Notes: generated by a model not told the origin, from the letters alone. Shown: positions 1 through 7,655, counted from the first letter of the stretch. The stretch: DNA of 61,067 bases from Modestobacter sp. Leaf380 (GCF_001424485.1 NZ_LMQC01000010.1:1-61067); one strand, 5' to 3'. Numbers and translations: made by a program.

Positions 1-100
1 AGCGGTTCCTAGACAGCTCCACTTCACACCGGAGGCCCTCCCCGTCTCAACGACAGGCCCCGATCACCTCAGCTCGGGACAACGTCCCTGGACATCACAT

Positions 101-973
101 CTAGCGCGCCGCCAGCACCTCCCGGACGCCGGTCCACGGCCGGCGTCCGTAGCGGTCCCGGTCGTCGCCCAGCAGGGTGCCGTCGCCGCTGAACATCGAG
201 TCGAAGTACTGCATCCCCTGCCACGCCGGGTACAGCGCGTCCTCGTCGCCGAAGGTGCGCCCGACCCGGGCCATCAGGCGCAGCAGCGGCACGGGACCGG
301 CGAAGGTCGGCCTGAAGGTGCGGCCGGTCAACCCGGTCATCGTCTCGGCCAACGACCGGGCGGTGACGGTCTCCCCGGCGACCTGCAGCCAGCGCGGGGC
401 GTCGTCGTCCAGGGCGGCGTCGGCGGTGAACGCGGCGACGTCGTCCTTGGTGGTGAAGTCCAGCGGCTGGTCCGCGCTGCCCCAGAACAGCACCCGGCCG
501 CGGTCGAAGAGCACCAGCGGCGCCTGACCGGTGAGCATGTCGGCGAACGCGCCGTTGAGCACCGACGTCGCCCGCACCGGCGCCGCGTCCACCCGCGCCG
601 CGAACTCCCGCCGCAGCTCCAGGTTGCGGTTGGTGCCGGCCGGCAGCCGACGGAAGTCCGCCGCGTAGTCGCTCGGCACGAACCGGGGGACGCCGGCAGC
701 GACGGCCGCGTCCAGCAGCTGGGTCTGCGCGTCCACGACCACGTCGCGGAGCCCCGCCAGCGTGGACACCACGACGTCGACGCCCGTGCACGCCTCCTGC
801 AACGCCGCAGCGTGGGCGTAGTCGGCCCGCACCACCGTCGTCCCGGGCGGCGGGGTGGAGGTGGAGTCGGTACGGGTCAGCGCCCGGACCTCGGCGCCGC
901 GCGCCAGCAGCTCCCGGGCCACGCGCTGCCCCAGGTCACCGCTCGCGCCGGCCAGCAGGATCGTCGTCGTCAC
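101..973 (-). CDS. NmrA-type NAD(P)-binding reductase (atypical SDR)
   Basis: 290 aa with ATG start. The N-terminus (TILLAGASGDLGQRVARELL, residues 4-23) is a Rossmann nucleotide-binding loop of the GxxGxxG type, followed by a basic RTDS turn that suggests NADP(H). The rest matches NmrA/isoflavone-reductase-like atypical short-chain dehydrogenases, which lack the YxxxK catalytic pair. Members either reduce small aromatics or quinones or act as redox sensors; the substrate cannot be read from the sequence. It is divergent from the 13E12 gene across a 368-base gap. A weak hairpin (GGGAC/GTCCC, 76-88) just past the stop may end its transcript; otherwise I see nothing in bases 1-100. Confidence 0.85.
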   Translation of the reverse strand: MTTTILLAGASGDLGQRVARELLARGAEVRALTRTDSTSTPPPGTTVVRADYAHAAALQEACTGVDVVVSTLAGLRDVVVDAQTQLLDAAVAAGVPRFVPSDYAADFRRLPAGTNRNLELRREFAARVDAAPVRATSVLNGAFADMLTGQAPLVLFDRGRVLFWGSADQPLDFTTKDDVAAFTADAALDDDAPRWLQVAGETVTARSLAETMTGLTGRTFRPTFAGPVPLLRLMARVGRTFGDEDALYPAWQGMQYFDSMFSGDGTLLGDDRDRYGRRPWTGVREVLAAR

Positions 974-1305
974 GGGTCGACCGTAGGAGCCGGGGCGGTG
1001 GGCGGCCTGCCGAGGGAGCTGGTGGTCGAGGCACGGCAGCCGGGAGGCGTCGGGCCGTTGGGCCCTCGCCCTCCCCCTCGCAGGGTGATCCGTCCCCCTG
1101 ACTCGTCAGGGACGGTGATGATCACGTGTGCTGAGGACGCATTCCTGGCCGGGAGTGCGTTGTCATCACACCGACTCCCCTGGGTGGGGGTCCCGCCGTC
1201 TGTGGATGGGTCCGGGCCGTGCGGCGACCCGGTCGAGGTGACACTTCCGTCCGAGAAGGGGTCGCTGACCTGTGGATTCACCTCCGACCAGGGCTCGAGG
1301 TGCGG

Positions 1306-1327
1306 TAGACTTCGAACACGTGATCGA
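1306..1327 (+). promoter_or_regulatory. LexA (SOS) box overlapping a -10-like hexamer upstream of the 13E12 gene
   Basis: TCGAACACGTGATCGA at 1312-1327 matches the mycobacterial/actinobacterial SOS box TCGAAC-N4-GTTCGA at 11 of 12 defined positions (A for T in the right half). It directly follows a -10-like TAGACT (1306-1311) and ends 14 bases before the first GTG at 1342. SOS boxes upstream of 13E12-family genes are known in Mycobacterium tuberculosis. Bound LexA would cover the transcription start. The remaining upstream gap (974-1305) shows no other gene I can support. Confidence 0.7.
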
Positions 1328-1341
1328 ACGACCTGGGGGGT

Positions 1342-2433
1342 GTGGTGAGCGAGATCCGATCGGCGCTCGACGCCCTCGCCGGTGATGACCTGCACGCCCT
1401 CACCGACGGCGCGGTGCTGGACCGTTGCCGTGAGCTGGTGGTCTCGATCAACCGGTTGCAGGCCGAGCTGACCCGCACCGTGCGGCACGCCGACGTGGTC
1501 GGGTCGGCCGAGCACGACGGGCTGACGACCATGGCCTCCTGGCTGCGCGGGCACGCCCACTGGTCCGCCGCAGCAGCCGCCGGCGTCGTCCGCGTCGGAC
1601 GCGCACTGGAACACCTCCCCCACCTGGAGACGGCGTTCGCCGACGGCGCGGTCACCGCAGCGCAGGTCGGGGTCGTCGCCAACGCCCTCGGGCCCACCGA
1701 CGTCGCCCGCGCGCTGGAGCAGGACGTCGACCTCGACCCCTTCGACCAGGCGTGGACCGAGGTCGCCGCGACGCTGCCGCACGCGCAGCTGGCCACCGCC
1801 GTCGGCGCGTTCGCCGCCGCACTGGACCCCGACGGGCCCGAACCGGACCCGACCGAGACCCGGCGGCTGTCGATCAGCCGGCACACCGACGGATCGATCA
1901 CCGGCCGCTTCGACCTCGACGCGGTCGGCGGGGAGAAGGTGCAGGCGGCACTGGAGTCCCTCGTCCAGGCCTCCCGCCCCCAAGGCGACCTGCGCACCCG
2001 CGGGCAGCAGCAGGCCGACGCGCTCGTGCAACTGTGCGACAACCAGCTGGCCCAGGGCGACCTGCCCTTCCTGCGCACCGTCGAGCCGCACGTCGTGGTC
2101 ACCGTCGACATCGAGGACCTCCTCGACCCGGCCACCGGTCCCGCCACCGCCACCACCGGGTTCGGGGCCACCGTGTCCGCCGCCCGGGCACGGTGGATCG
2201 CCTGCGTCTCCGCCGTCCCCCGCATCGTGATGGGCCCCGACGGCGTCCCCCTCGACGTCGGCCGCAGTCACCGGGTCGTACCCCCACACATCCGCCGCGC
2301 CGTCGAACAGCGCGACGGGCACTGCGTGTTCGCCGGCTGCGACGCCCCCACCCACTGGTGCGACGTCCACCACCTGCTCGAGTGGGCCCTCGACCAGGGC
2401 GACACCTCACTGGAGAACTTCGCCCGTCCGTAA
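1342..2433 (+). pseudogene. 13E12/DUF222 HNH endonuclease, 5' part, interrupted by a mobile element
   Basis: GTG start (1342, or 1345) after GGGGGG. Residues 1 to about 270 are the DUF222 helical domain of 13E12-repeat proteins. Then comes the start of the HNH nuclease domain (GHCVFAGCDAPTHWCDVHH, then SLEN). The frame leaves the family after Asn359 (codon 2416-2418) and adds only FARP before TAA (2431-2433), so the last His of the HNH motif is lost. The missing C-terminus is found intact at 6061-6207, in the same orientation and phase. Joining them gives a normal protein of about 406 aa. The truncated form should have no nuclease activity. An SOS box lies upstream. Confidence 0.9.
2416..2425 (+). 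other. attL core
   Basis: AACTTCGCCC. AACT is shared with attR, and host-gene coding sequence lies to its left (CTGGAG). A reconstructed attB would read CTGGAGAACTCCGCCC, encoding the conserved L-E-N-S-A of the HNH domain. The right half of this site comes from the element. Confidence 0.75.
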
Positions 2434-2488
2434 GGCATCCTTCACCAGTTACTGTCCGACGGTGTCTTGAAGCGGGTGACGACGAAAC

Positions 2489-3580
2489 GTGGATTTCGAA
2501 GCCGTAGCGAAGGCCGTGATCTCGATTGCGACCCCGTTGGCTGCAGTGGTGGGTATCGGTGGTCGTCGTCGCCGACTTCGCGCGGAAGTGCGCGACAACT
2601 TGAGTCTGCTTGAAGAATTAAAGAAGGACGAGATTCTTTCAACCCACACGCCGGCCATCGGCTGGATAGCGGGAAAGATTGCACTAGACGTTGCACGGCT
2701 ATCTGGGCAGCCGCTTGGAGCTCGAAAGAAGCCCGTTCCGCGTGGCGCCGTTATATTTGCGGCTCTGTTGACAGTGGGGCTGGGCTACTGGACGTACGTC
2801 TTAACGCGAGATGGGTTCGTTTGGTATTCGGTATTTCCAGGTACGGGTGCAGCCCTATTCGCAATATCGATCTTGGGCATGTTCACGAACCGTCAAATCC
2901 CAGACGATCCTGACCTGCCCGACGGGGCCACTCCAGTCCAGTCCAGCTCCGCCCAGGAGAGGATCGCTAGCTCTGTGCAGCTGGCGGCGTCAGGAGCCGA
3001 CCAGTCGATGTTCGATGACGACGGGCAAGCCGGCGTCGCGTTGAGATTCGTTGAATTAATGCGGAAGGGCCAGTACGAGCTGGCGCTCGATCTGGCCGAC
3101 ACCAACTGGAATCTTTGTCGCATACAGGCTCGGCTTTGGAACATGCATCAGGTTGGCAATCTACCGAGAAATGGGCTTGAAGACTTAGCGTCGAGCCTGC
3201 TGGCCGAGCGCAAGCCAGAGGATTTCTGGCGCGGCTACGTAGAGGCCGAAGCAGAACAGTTTGCGGAGGCTTGGTCGCAGTTCTCGTCATTAGGTGCTGC
3301 GAGCCGCCGCCGACGAGTTGCCCGCGACTACGATTTGGTGGTGCTAGCACCACTGGGATCGACCGGTGGATACTTCGTTACGACGGCAACAGCCGTACCT
3401 AACGCACTACCAATCCTCATGCATAGGGTTGAAGGCCGTTGGCTAGTCGCCAATCACGTTGGAGGCGCACCACCGACGCCTGGGTGGCCACCGACCTGGT
3501 GGGCGCCAGGTGACCAGACATTCGCGAACCTCCCAGCCGACGCTGACGCAACCGGCGCGACTGCTGCACCCGCAAGCTGA
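2489..3580 (+). CDS. Membrane-anchored hypothetical protein, cargo of the element
   Basis: 363 aa, GTG start. I do not recognise a named family. Residues 7-24 are hydrophobic. A basic patch (GRRRRLR) and a helical segment follow, then two confident membrane helices at about 86-104 and 111-132. The remaining 230 residues are soluble. Residues 183-225 (ALRFVELMRKGQYELALDLA and after) resemble the first helices of an NTF2-like fold, in which a 'work-load' helix precedes a cone-shaped sheet; this is only a suggestion. The tail is Pro/Ala-rich. Codon use is mixed, with AT-ending codons unlike the flanking genes, which supports recent transfer. It lies 55 bases after the truncated 13E12 frame on the same strand, so read-through from the SOS promoter is plausible. 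Confidence 0.75.
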   Translation: MDFEAVAKAVISIATPLAAVVGIGGRRRRLRAEVRDNLSLLEELKKDEILSTHTPAIGWIAGKIALDVARLSGQPLGARKKPVPRGAVIFAALLTVGLGYWTYVLTRDGFVWYSVFPGTGAALFAISILGMFTNRQIPDDPDLPDGATPVQSSSAQERIASSVQLAASGADQSMFDDDGQAGVALRFVELMRKGQYELALDLADTNWNLCRIQARLWNMHQVGNLPRNGLEDLASSLLAERKPEDFWRGYVEAEAEQFAEAWSQFSSLGAASRRRRVARDYDLVVLAPLGSTGGYFVTTATAVPNALPILMHRVEGRWLVANHVGGAPPTPGWPPTWWAPGDQTFANLPADADATGATAAPAS

Positions 3581-3676
3581 CCGCTTGGCGGTGGGGGTTC
3601 GGGGGCGTTCTTCCCCCGGGCCCCCGTCTGCCGGGTGCGGTCGTACCGCTTCGCCCACTGACACCGAGGAGCGGCG

Positions 3677-3723
3677 GTCAAGGGTGCCGCAGGCATCGCG
3701 CAGCGACGCGCAGCGCCCTTGAC
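3677..3723. other. Stem-loop inside the element
   Basis: Perfect arms GTCAAGGG (3677-3684) and CCCTTGAC (3716-3723) enclose a GC-rich loop that contains further short repeats (CGCGCAGCGACGCGCAG). It lies in the 248-base gap between the cargo gene and the HTH gene. It could terminate the cargo transcript or be a recombinase/regulator site. No gene is evident in this gap. Confidence 0.45.
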
Positions 3724-3799
3724 GGTCGCGCAACAAGGTCGGGGACGCGTGACGTGCCGAAGGCGAGCCTTGGTAACCATGCGAACAAGTCTTCCGCCT

Positions 3800-3817
3800 G
3801 CGCAACTCTAGTTGCGC
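3800..3817. promoter_or_regulatory. Perfect palindromic operator upstream of the HTH gene
   Basis: GCGCAACT-CT-AGTTGCGC: eight-base arms, perfect, with a two-base spacer. It ends 11 bases before the ATG at 3829. This is the expected place for an autoregulatory site. The best guess for the bound protein is the HTH protein encoded immediately downstream. Confidence 0.6.
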
Positions 3818-3828
3818 TAAAGTCGCGT

Positions 3829-4218
3829 ATGCCCAAGTCAGCGGCTCGTCCGCGCAAGCAACCAAAGCGGCGGCCGGTGCCACCGGCGGCGCGCGCAGCG
3901 CGCACGTCGTTACCCCAACCTGCTACCTCCCCGTACGAGCCAGATGACGTATCAGAGCACGATGACGACGTCGACGACGCTGCGTCAGAGGTGCAGCCGG
4001 GTGCGTCGGGCCGGGGGTACGTGCGGACAGCGACTCTGCGGCTGGGGCGGGTGCCGTACCTGCTTCGCGACGTGATCGACGCACGTCACGAGGTAGCGGT
4101 GGCAGAGCGGAAGCTCACCAGGTCCGTGGAGTCCGCCCGCGACCACGGTGCCAGCTGGGAGGACATCGGGGTCGCGCTAGGCATGTCACGACAAGGTGCG
4201 GCTAAGCGGTTCGGCTGA
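3829..4218 (+). CDS. Small basic protein with C-terminal HTH-like segment
   Basis: 129 aa from ATG 3829. A longer GTG start at 3754 is possible but would place the palindrome at 3800-3817 inside the gene. The N-terminus is very basic (RPRKQPKRR), followed by an acidic linker (EHDDDVDD). The C-terminal 45 residues (about 85-129) are helical and end in GASWEDIGVALGMSRQGAAK, the typical helix-turn-helix of small actinobacterial DNA-binding proteins and sigma-region-4-like folds. It is likely the element's regulator, of recombinase or cargo, or a directionality factor. The function is inferred from fold and position only. Confidence 0.7.
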   Translation: MPKSAARPRKQPKRRPVPPAARAARTSLPQPATSPYEPDDVSEHDDDVDDAASEVQPGASGRGYVRTATLRLGRVPYLLRDVIDARHEVAVAERKLTRSVESARDHGASWEDIGVALGMSRQGAAKRFG

Positions 4219-4471
4219 CGAGAGCTATCGTCAACGCAGGCACGGAGCAGTCGTCGGCTCACCCACTCGGATCCGACGGCGGGTAGGACCCCAATCCCCG
4301 TGCCTGCGACTTCTTATGTCGAGTGGGCGGCACCCTGCTGAGGCCGAAGCAGGACACAGAGCCGAGGGCGTAGGCGCCGGGGTCGATCCCTGACTGGATC
4401 GACGCCTTGGAGCTCGTCATGCACCACCGCATCGTCTGCCCGGTGCCCACTTCGGGGGCGTTGTGGGCAAG

Positions 4472-4696
4472 GTGACCCCGGCGCAGGTCCGCGAGTGGCT
4501 GGCCGCCTCCTGCGCCGCGCAAGGCGTTCCTGTCCGGGTGAGTGATCGGCGTGTGCTGGCGCAGGTGGTGGATCTGCTGCCGCCGGATGGCACGCCCGCG
4601 CAAGCGCGGAGCGCGAGCGGGCGCGGCGCCGGTCGGCCTCAGACCCGCCAGATCGCCTCGACCCGGGATGGGTCCAGCGAGCGGGCGCCACGCTGA
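4472..4696 (+). CDS. Small hypothetical protein convergent with the recombinase
   Basis: 74 aa from GTG 4472 (GTG 4463 is also possible). The first 40 residues (VTPAQVREWLAASCAAQG, then PVRVSDRRVLAQVVDLL) form a well-behaved amphipathic helical segment and look like a short phage or element protein. The Arg/Ser/Gly-rich tail may be non-coding shadow. Its last 58 bases overlap the 3' end of the recombinase on the other strand. Upstream, 4219-4471 holds no gene I can support, apart from a short open frame ending in PVPTSGALWAR. A directionality factor is one possibility, without direct evidence. Confidence 0.4.
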   Translation: MTPAQVREWLAASCAAQGVPVRVSDRRVLAQVVDLLPPDGTPAQARSASGRGAGRPQTRQIASTRDGSSERAPR

Positions 4697-6045
4697 CCCG
4701 GGCCGATCACCGCGTGGTCGATGACGGCGGCGACGATGGCCGCCTGTCGGGAGAGGCTGAGACCACCCCACTGCGCGCGGAGCTGCCCTCCGCCGGGTAG
4801 GTCTGCGAGGGCGTCGGTGCGGGTGAGGACGGCGAGCTGTCGTCGCCGATCCTTCATGCGCCGCTCGATCGGCTCCCGCGCTGCGCGCCACTCCTTCGCG
4901 CTGATCTCCTGCTTGCCGAACATCTCGGCCAACTCCTGCAGCTGGGCTTCATCGCCGGCCAGGCCGTCGCTGAGTTCGCCTGCGCCGGCGTCTCCGCGCT
5001 GGCCGGCCATGACGTCGGCCAGCTCGGGACCGTCCAGCCGTTGCAGTACCGCCTCCACGAGGAAGTCCTCGAGCGGTTCGGCGACCACGGTCAGTCGTCC
5101 GCAGCCGCGATGGTCGGGCCCCGGTAGGCAGACGTAGCGCCGACTCGCCTCACGCGGGGAGGCAAAGAGCTTGCCGCCGCAGCGGCCGCAGCGCAGCAAC
5201 CCGGACAGCACGTAGCGCCGGGGGGTGCGTCGGCCGCTGGTTGCTCGCTCGGTCATGCGGGCCAACACCCGGTCCCGATCGGCCGGGCTGATGATGGCCT
5301 GCCACTGCGCCGGTCCCACGACCTCGCCGCGGTGCTCGCGCAGCCCGGCGATCCGGCCCGACCGCAGCAACCCCCGCAGGGTTGGTGAGCGCCACTGTCC
5401 CCCGGTCACGGTCGGGACGTTCTCCTCACCTAGCCATGTGCACAGCGAGCGCAGGCTCTCACCGGCCAAGTACCGGGCGACCACCTGCCGGACCACGTCC
5501 GCCTCATCGGGTCGAACCGTGATCCGGTCGGCGTCGAAGCCGAATGGTCGAGTGCTGCCGCCGTGCGGGAGCCCTTGGGCGGCGTTCTGGTCCCACTTCC
5601 GGCGCATGCGGCGGCTCTTGGCCGCCGACTCGTTCGCTGCCACCGCCGCCATGATCCTTCCGATCAGCAGACCGTCCCCGGTGCCCAAGTCCATGTTGCC
5701 GGAGACGAAGCGGACCTGGCGGACCCCGGCAGCATCGACCGTGGCCACGAACTGCTCCAGCTCCACCGGTCGGCGGGTGAGCCGATCCACGTGATAGCAG
5801 ACCACGGCATCCCGGCGACCTTCTGCCAGGTCAGCGAGCATCTGCTCGTAGGCGTGACGCCGCTTGCCCGAGTACGCCGACAGGTCGTTGTCGACGTACT
5901 CCTGCCCGATGGTCCACCCCACCCGCTCGGCCAGGCGGCGACAGTCCTCCAGCTGACGCGCGACCCCAAGGGCCTTGCCCTCGGTGTCGCTGCTGATCCG
6001 CGCGTAGATCGCCGCTGCTCTCACCCCTGACACAAGGGGGCACAT
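4639..6045 (-). CDS. Large serine recombinase (integrase of the element)
   Basis: 468 aa from ATG 6045; in-frame GTGs at 6033 and 6024 are alternatives. The longer upstream frame runs out of the element into host sequence and is rejected. The N-terminal resolvase domain has YARIS with the catalytic serine (residues 13-17), the Q-L-E-D-C stretch and VCYHVDRLTRRP. A recombinase domain follows (PFGFDADRITVRPDEADVVR). A zinc ribbon (CGRCGGKLFA, then YVCLPGPDHRGCGR) and a coiled-coil-like helical stretch come next. This order is that of phage-type large serine integrases. Its 5' end is 15 bases from attR, so the integrated gene must borrow a promoter from host sequence, while on the excised circle it would be read from the element's left end. 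Confidence 0.93.
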   Translation of the reverse strand: MCPLVSGVRAAAIYARISSDTEGKALGVARQLEDCRRLAERVGWTIGQEYVDNDLSAYSGKRRHAYEQMLADLAEGRRDAVVCYHVDRLTRRPVELEQFVATVDAAGVRQVRFVSGNMDLGTGDGLLIGRIMAAVAANESAAKSRRMRRKWDQNAAQGLPHGGSTRPFGFDADRITVRPDEADVVRQVVARYLAGESLRSLCTWLGEENVPTVTGGQWRSPTLRGLLRSGRIAGLREHRGEVVGPAQWQAIISPADRDRVLARMTERATSGRRTPRRYVLSGLLRCGRCGGKLFASPREASRRYVCLPGPDHRGCGRLTVVAEPLEDFLVEAVLQRLDGPELADVMAGQRGDAGAGELSDGLAGDEAQLQELAEMFGKQEISAKEWRAAREPIERRMKDRRRQLAVLTRTDALADLPGGGQLRAQWGGLSLSRQAAIVAAVIDHAVIGPGQRGARSLDPSRVEAIWRV

Positions 6046-6060
6046 TAGCGAAGGGTCGTA

Positions 6061-6070
6061 AACTCCGCCC
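6061..6070 (+). other. attR core
   Basis: AACTCCGCCC. AACT is identical to attL, and host coding sequence (SALLCERHH) resumes directly to its right. The left half (AAGGGTCGTA) belongs to the element. Confidence 0.75.
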
Positions 6071-6207
6071 TGCTCTGCGAACGGCACCACACCGAGGTCC
6101 ACCACGGCTACCGGGTCACCCGCGACGACAGCGCGCCACCGGGACGACGGTGGCGCACCCACCGCCCCGACGGCAGCGAGATCCACACCGCACCCCTGCT
6201 GGTCTGA
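6061..6207 (+). pseudogene. 13E12/DUF222 HNH endonuclease, 3' part
   Basis: The open frame encodes NSALLCERHHTEVHHGYRV and a further tail ending APLLV, then TGA at 6205-6207. It contains the C-terminal half of the HNH domain, CxxHHxxVH, which carries the last metal and catalytic histidines, and a WRTHRPDGSEI tail typical of 13E12 proteins. It has no start or RBS of its own. It matches the phase of the 5' part ending at Asn359, so both come from one gene split by the element. Confidence 0.9.
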
Positions 6208-6267
6208 GGTCACGCCCGCCGTGTGACGTCCGACGGCGACCAGCGCGCACCTGGTGGGTGCCCTGCC

Positions 6268-6675
6268 TCACCCGGTCCGCAGCGGGCCCGCCAGCTCCCA
6301 GACGTGACCGGCCGGGTCGGCGAAGGCAGCGGTCCGGACGCCCCACGGGCGGTCCTGCGGGCCGTTGCGCAACGGCACCCCGAGCTCGGCCAGCCGCGCA
6401 CACTCGGCGTCGACGTCGGCGACCGCCACCGTGAGCAGCACCCGGCTCCCACCGGGTGCCGCCACCTCCCCCGGCGTCACCAGTTCCGCCGCCTGGTCGA
6501 CCTGCAGCAGGTTCACCACCACCCCCGGGCCGGCCTCGAACGCCGTCGACACCTCGTCCTCGGCGACCACCCGGCCACCGAACACCGAGGCGTAGAACTC
6601 CCGCGCCGCACCCAGGTCCTCCACGAACACCGTGACCGCCCGCACCTCGCCCAGCTGCACGACTGCACCTCCCAT
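6268..6675 (-). CDS. VOC-superfamily (glyoxalase-fold) protein
   Basis: 135 aa, ATG start. It has the paired beta-alpha-beta-beta-beta modules of the vicinal-oxygen-chelate fold. Module 1 starts at VTVFVEDLGAAREFYASVFG (residues 14-33) and module 2 at VLLTVAVADVDAECARLAEL, and it ends AAFADPAGHVWELAGP. The family includes glyoxalases, dioxygenases and drug-binding resistance proteins. The expected metal ligands are only partly kept (Glu in VWEL), so catalysis is uncertain. It is divergent from the zinc-ribbon gene at 6780. Confidence 0.85.
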   Translation of the reverse strand: MGGAVVQLGEVRAVTVFVEDLGAAREFYASVFGGRVVAEDEVSTAFEAGPGVVVNLLQVDQAAELVTPGEVAAPGGSRVLLTVAVADVDAECARLAELGVPLRNGPQDRPWGVRTAAFADPAGHVWELAGPLRTG

Positions 6676-6779
6676 TCGGGTTCCTGCACACCAGACCTTG
6701 CCGACTGCGCAGAGTCATCGGACTAACCTGGGGTGTACATCGAGCCAGCCCGTGTTCGAACGACCGTGAAGGCTCCTCC

Positions 6780-7598
6780 TTGGCCCTGATCACCTGCCCG
6801 GAATGCTCCTCCGAGGACATCACCGGCACCCCGCAGCCAGACAGCCGCCTCCTCATCCACTGCGCCGCCTGTGGTCACGAGTGGCTGCGTGGCGAGGCCC
6901 GTCGCGACCCGGCCCGCCCGCACGCCCGCACCGCCGAGACGCTGGCCGCGGAGTTCCCGCAGGCCGCCGACGTGCGCCCCGACGTCCGGGAGCGCATCGC
7001 CGCCCTCGAGGCCGAGTTCCTCACCGTCGAGCGCGAGCCCGACCCCGACGCCGAGGGATTCGCCACCCGCTACCGGGAGCAGTTCGCCGCCGAGAACCTG
7101 CGCGACGCCTCCCCCGAGGTGCTGCTGCACTTCGTCACCTCGCCGACCGTCGCCAACTGCGGCAACACCTCCGGGTTCACCCGCGCCTGGAAGACCGCCG
7201 GCGACCACACCGCGGCCCAGGGCGTGCGCGCCTCGATCAACCACCTGCTCTACGGCACCGAGAGCCTGACCCTCGAGGACCGCTTCACCCAGCTCGTCGA
7301 GGGCAAGAAGGGCATCGGCTTCGCCTCCTTCAAGGAGCCGATGCTGGCCAAGGTCCTCACCGTGGTCCAGCCCGACCGGTTCCTTCCGCTGCTGCGCTAC
7401 TCCGCGGCCGCCGACGGCAAGAAGGAGTTGACCAAGGAGGTCTTCGGCCTCGACCTGCCGCCGGTCGACAAGTCCGCGTTCACCGTGGGCCGCGTCGCCG
7501 TCTGGAGCAACGACCTGCTCCGCTCGCTGGTCGGCCTGGAGAGCACCGCGGACACCGCCGCGTTCCTCCGCTGGGCCAAGGGCCGCCCCGCCAGCTGA
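6780..7598 (+). CDS. Zinc-ribbon protein of unknown function
   Basis: 272 aa, probable TTG start 8 bases after AAGG. Residues 5-36 form a two-knuckle zinc ribbon (CPECSSED, then HCAACGHEWL). The rest is soluble and mixed alpha/beta, with no motif I can assign firmly. A region around residues 90-220 (TRYREQFAAENLRDASPEVL, then GIGFASFKEPMLAKVLTV, QPDRFLPLLRY) resembles the N-terminal part of some bacterial restriction-associated or AAA-partner proteins, but this is a weak impression. It is convergent with the ligase gene and shares its terminator. Confidence 0.75.
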   Translation: MALITCPECSSEDITGTPQPDSRLLIHCAACGHEWLRGEARRDPARPHARTAETLAAEFPQAADVRPDVRERIAALEAEFLTVEREPDPDAEGFATRYREQFAAENLRDASPEVLLHFVTSPTVANCGNTSGFTRAWKTAGDHTAAQGVRASINHLLYGTESLTLEDRFTQLVEGKKGIGFASFKEPMLAKVLTVVQPDRFLPLLRYSAAADGKKELTKEVFGLDLPPVDKSAFTVGRVAVWSNDLLRSLVGLESTADTAAFLRWAKGRPAS

Positions 7599-7605
7599 CG
7601 CCCGA

Positions 7606-7641
7606 CCGCCCGGACCGCACGCAGCTCAGCGGTCCGGGCGG
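7606..7641. terminator. Bidirectional hairpin terminator between convergent genes
   Basis: Perfect 12-bp arms CCGCCCGGACCG (7606-7617) and CGGTCCGGGCGG (7630-7641) with a 12-base loop. The hairpin sits in the 57-base gap between the zinc-ribbon gene and the ligase gene. There is no U tract, as is usual for actinobacterial terminators. Confidence 0.8.
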
Positions 7642-7655
7642 GCCCGCCTCTGCGC

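Larger units (their letters stand above)
2416..6064. mobile_element. Compact integrative element with a large serine recombinase, inserted in a 13E12 HNH gene
   Basis: The element is about 3,645 bp. Its borders are set by where the host gene leaves and re-enters its reading frame: left ...GAG-AACT-T, right ...GTA-AACT-C. The identical core is AACT (2416-2419 and 6061-6064), and the similarity continues as AACT(T/C)CGCCC. A four-base core with no long terminal repeat fits serine-integrase attachment. Contents from left to right: membrane-anchored cargo protein, hairpin, HTH protein with palindromic operator, a small unknown ORF and the recombinase, whose start codon lies only 15 bases inside the right border. 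Base composition is visibly less GC-rich in 2430-4220 than in the flanks. No replication, transfer or structural genes are seen. Confidence 0.88.

Noticed and set aside
4259-4891. Arg/Pro-rich minus-strand open frames over the recombinase end
   Set aside because: Low-complexity shadows of the recombinase and flanking DNA; no motif.
6046-6213. N-terminal extension of the serine recombinase
   Set aside because: It would be encoded outside the element by antisense of the 13E12 fragment; the resolvase domain begins right after ATG 6045.
6750-6765. Second LexA box near TGTTCGAACGACC upstream of the zinc-ribbon gene
   Set aside because: Only one half-site (GTTCGA) is present at the right spacing; the other half does not match.
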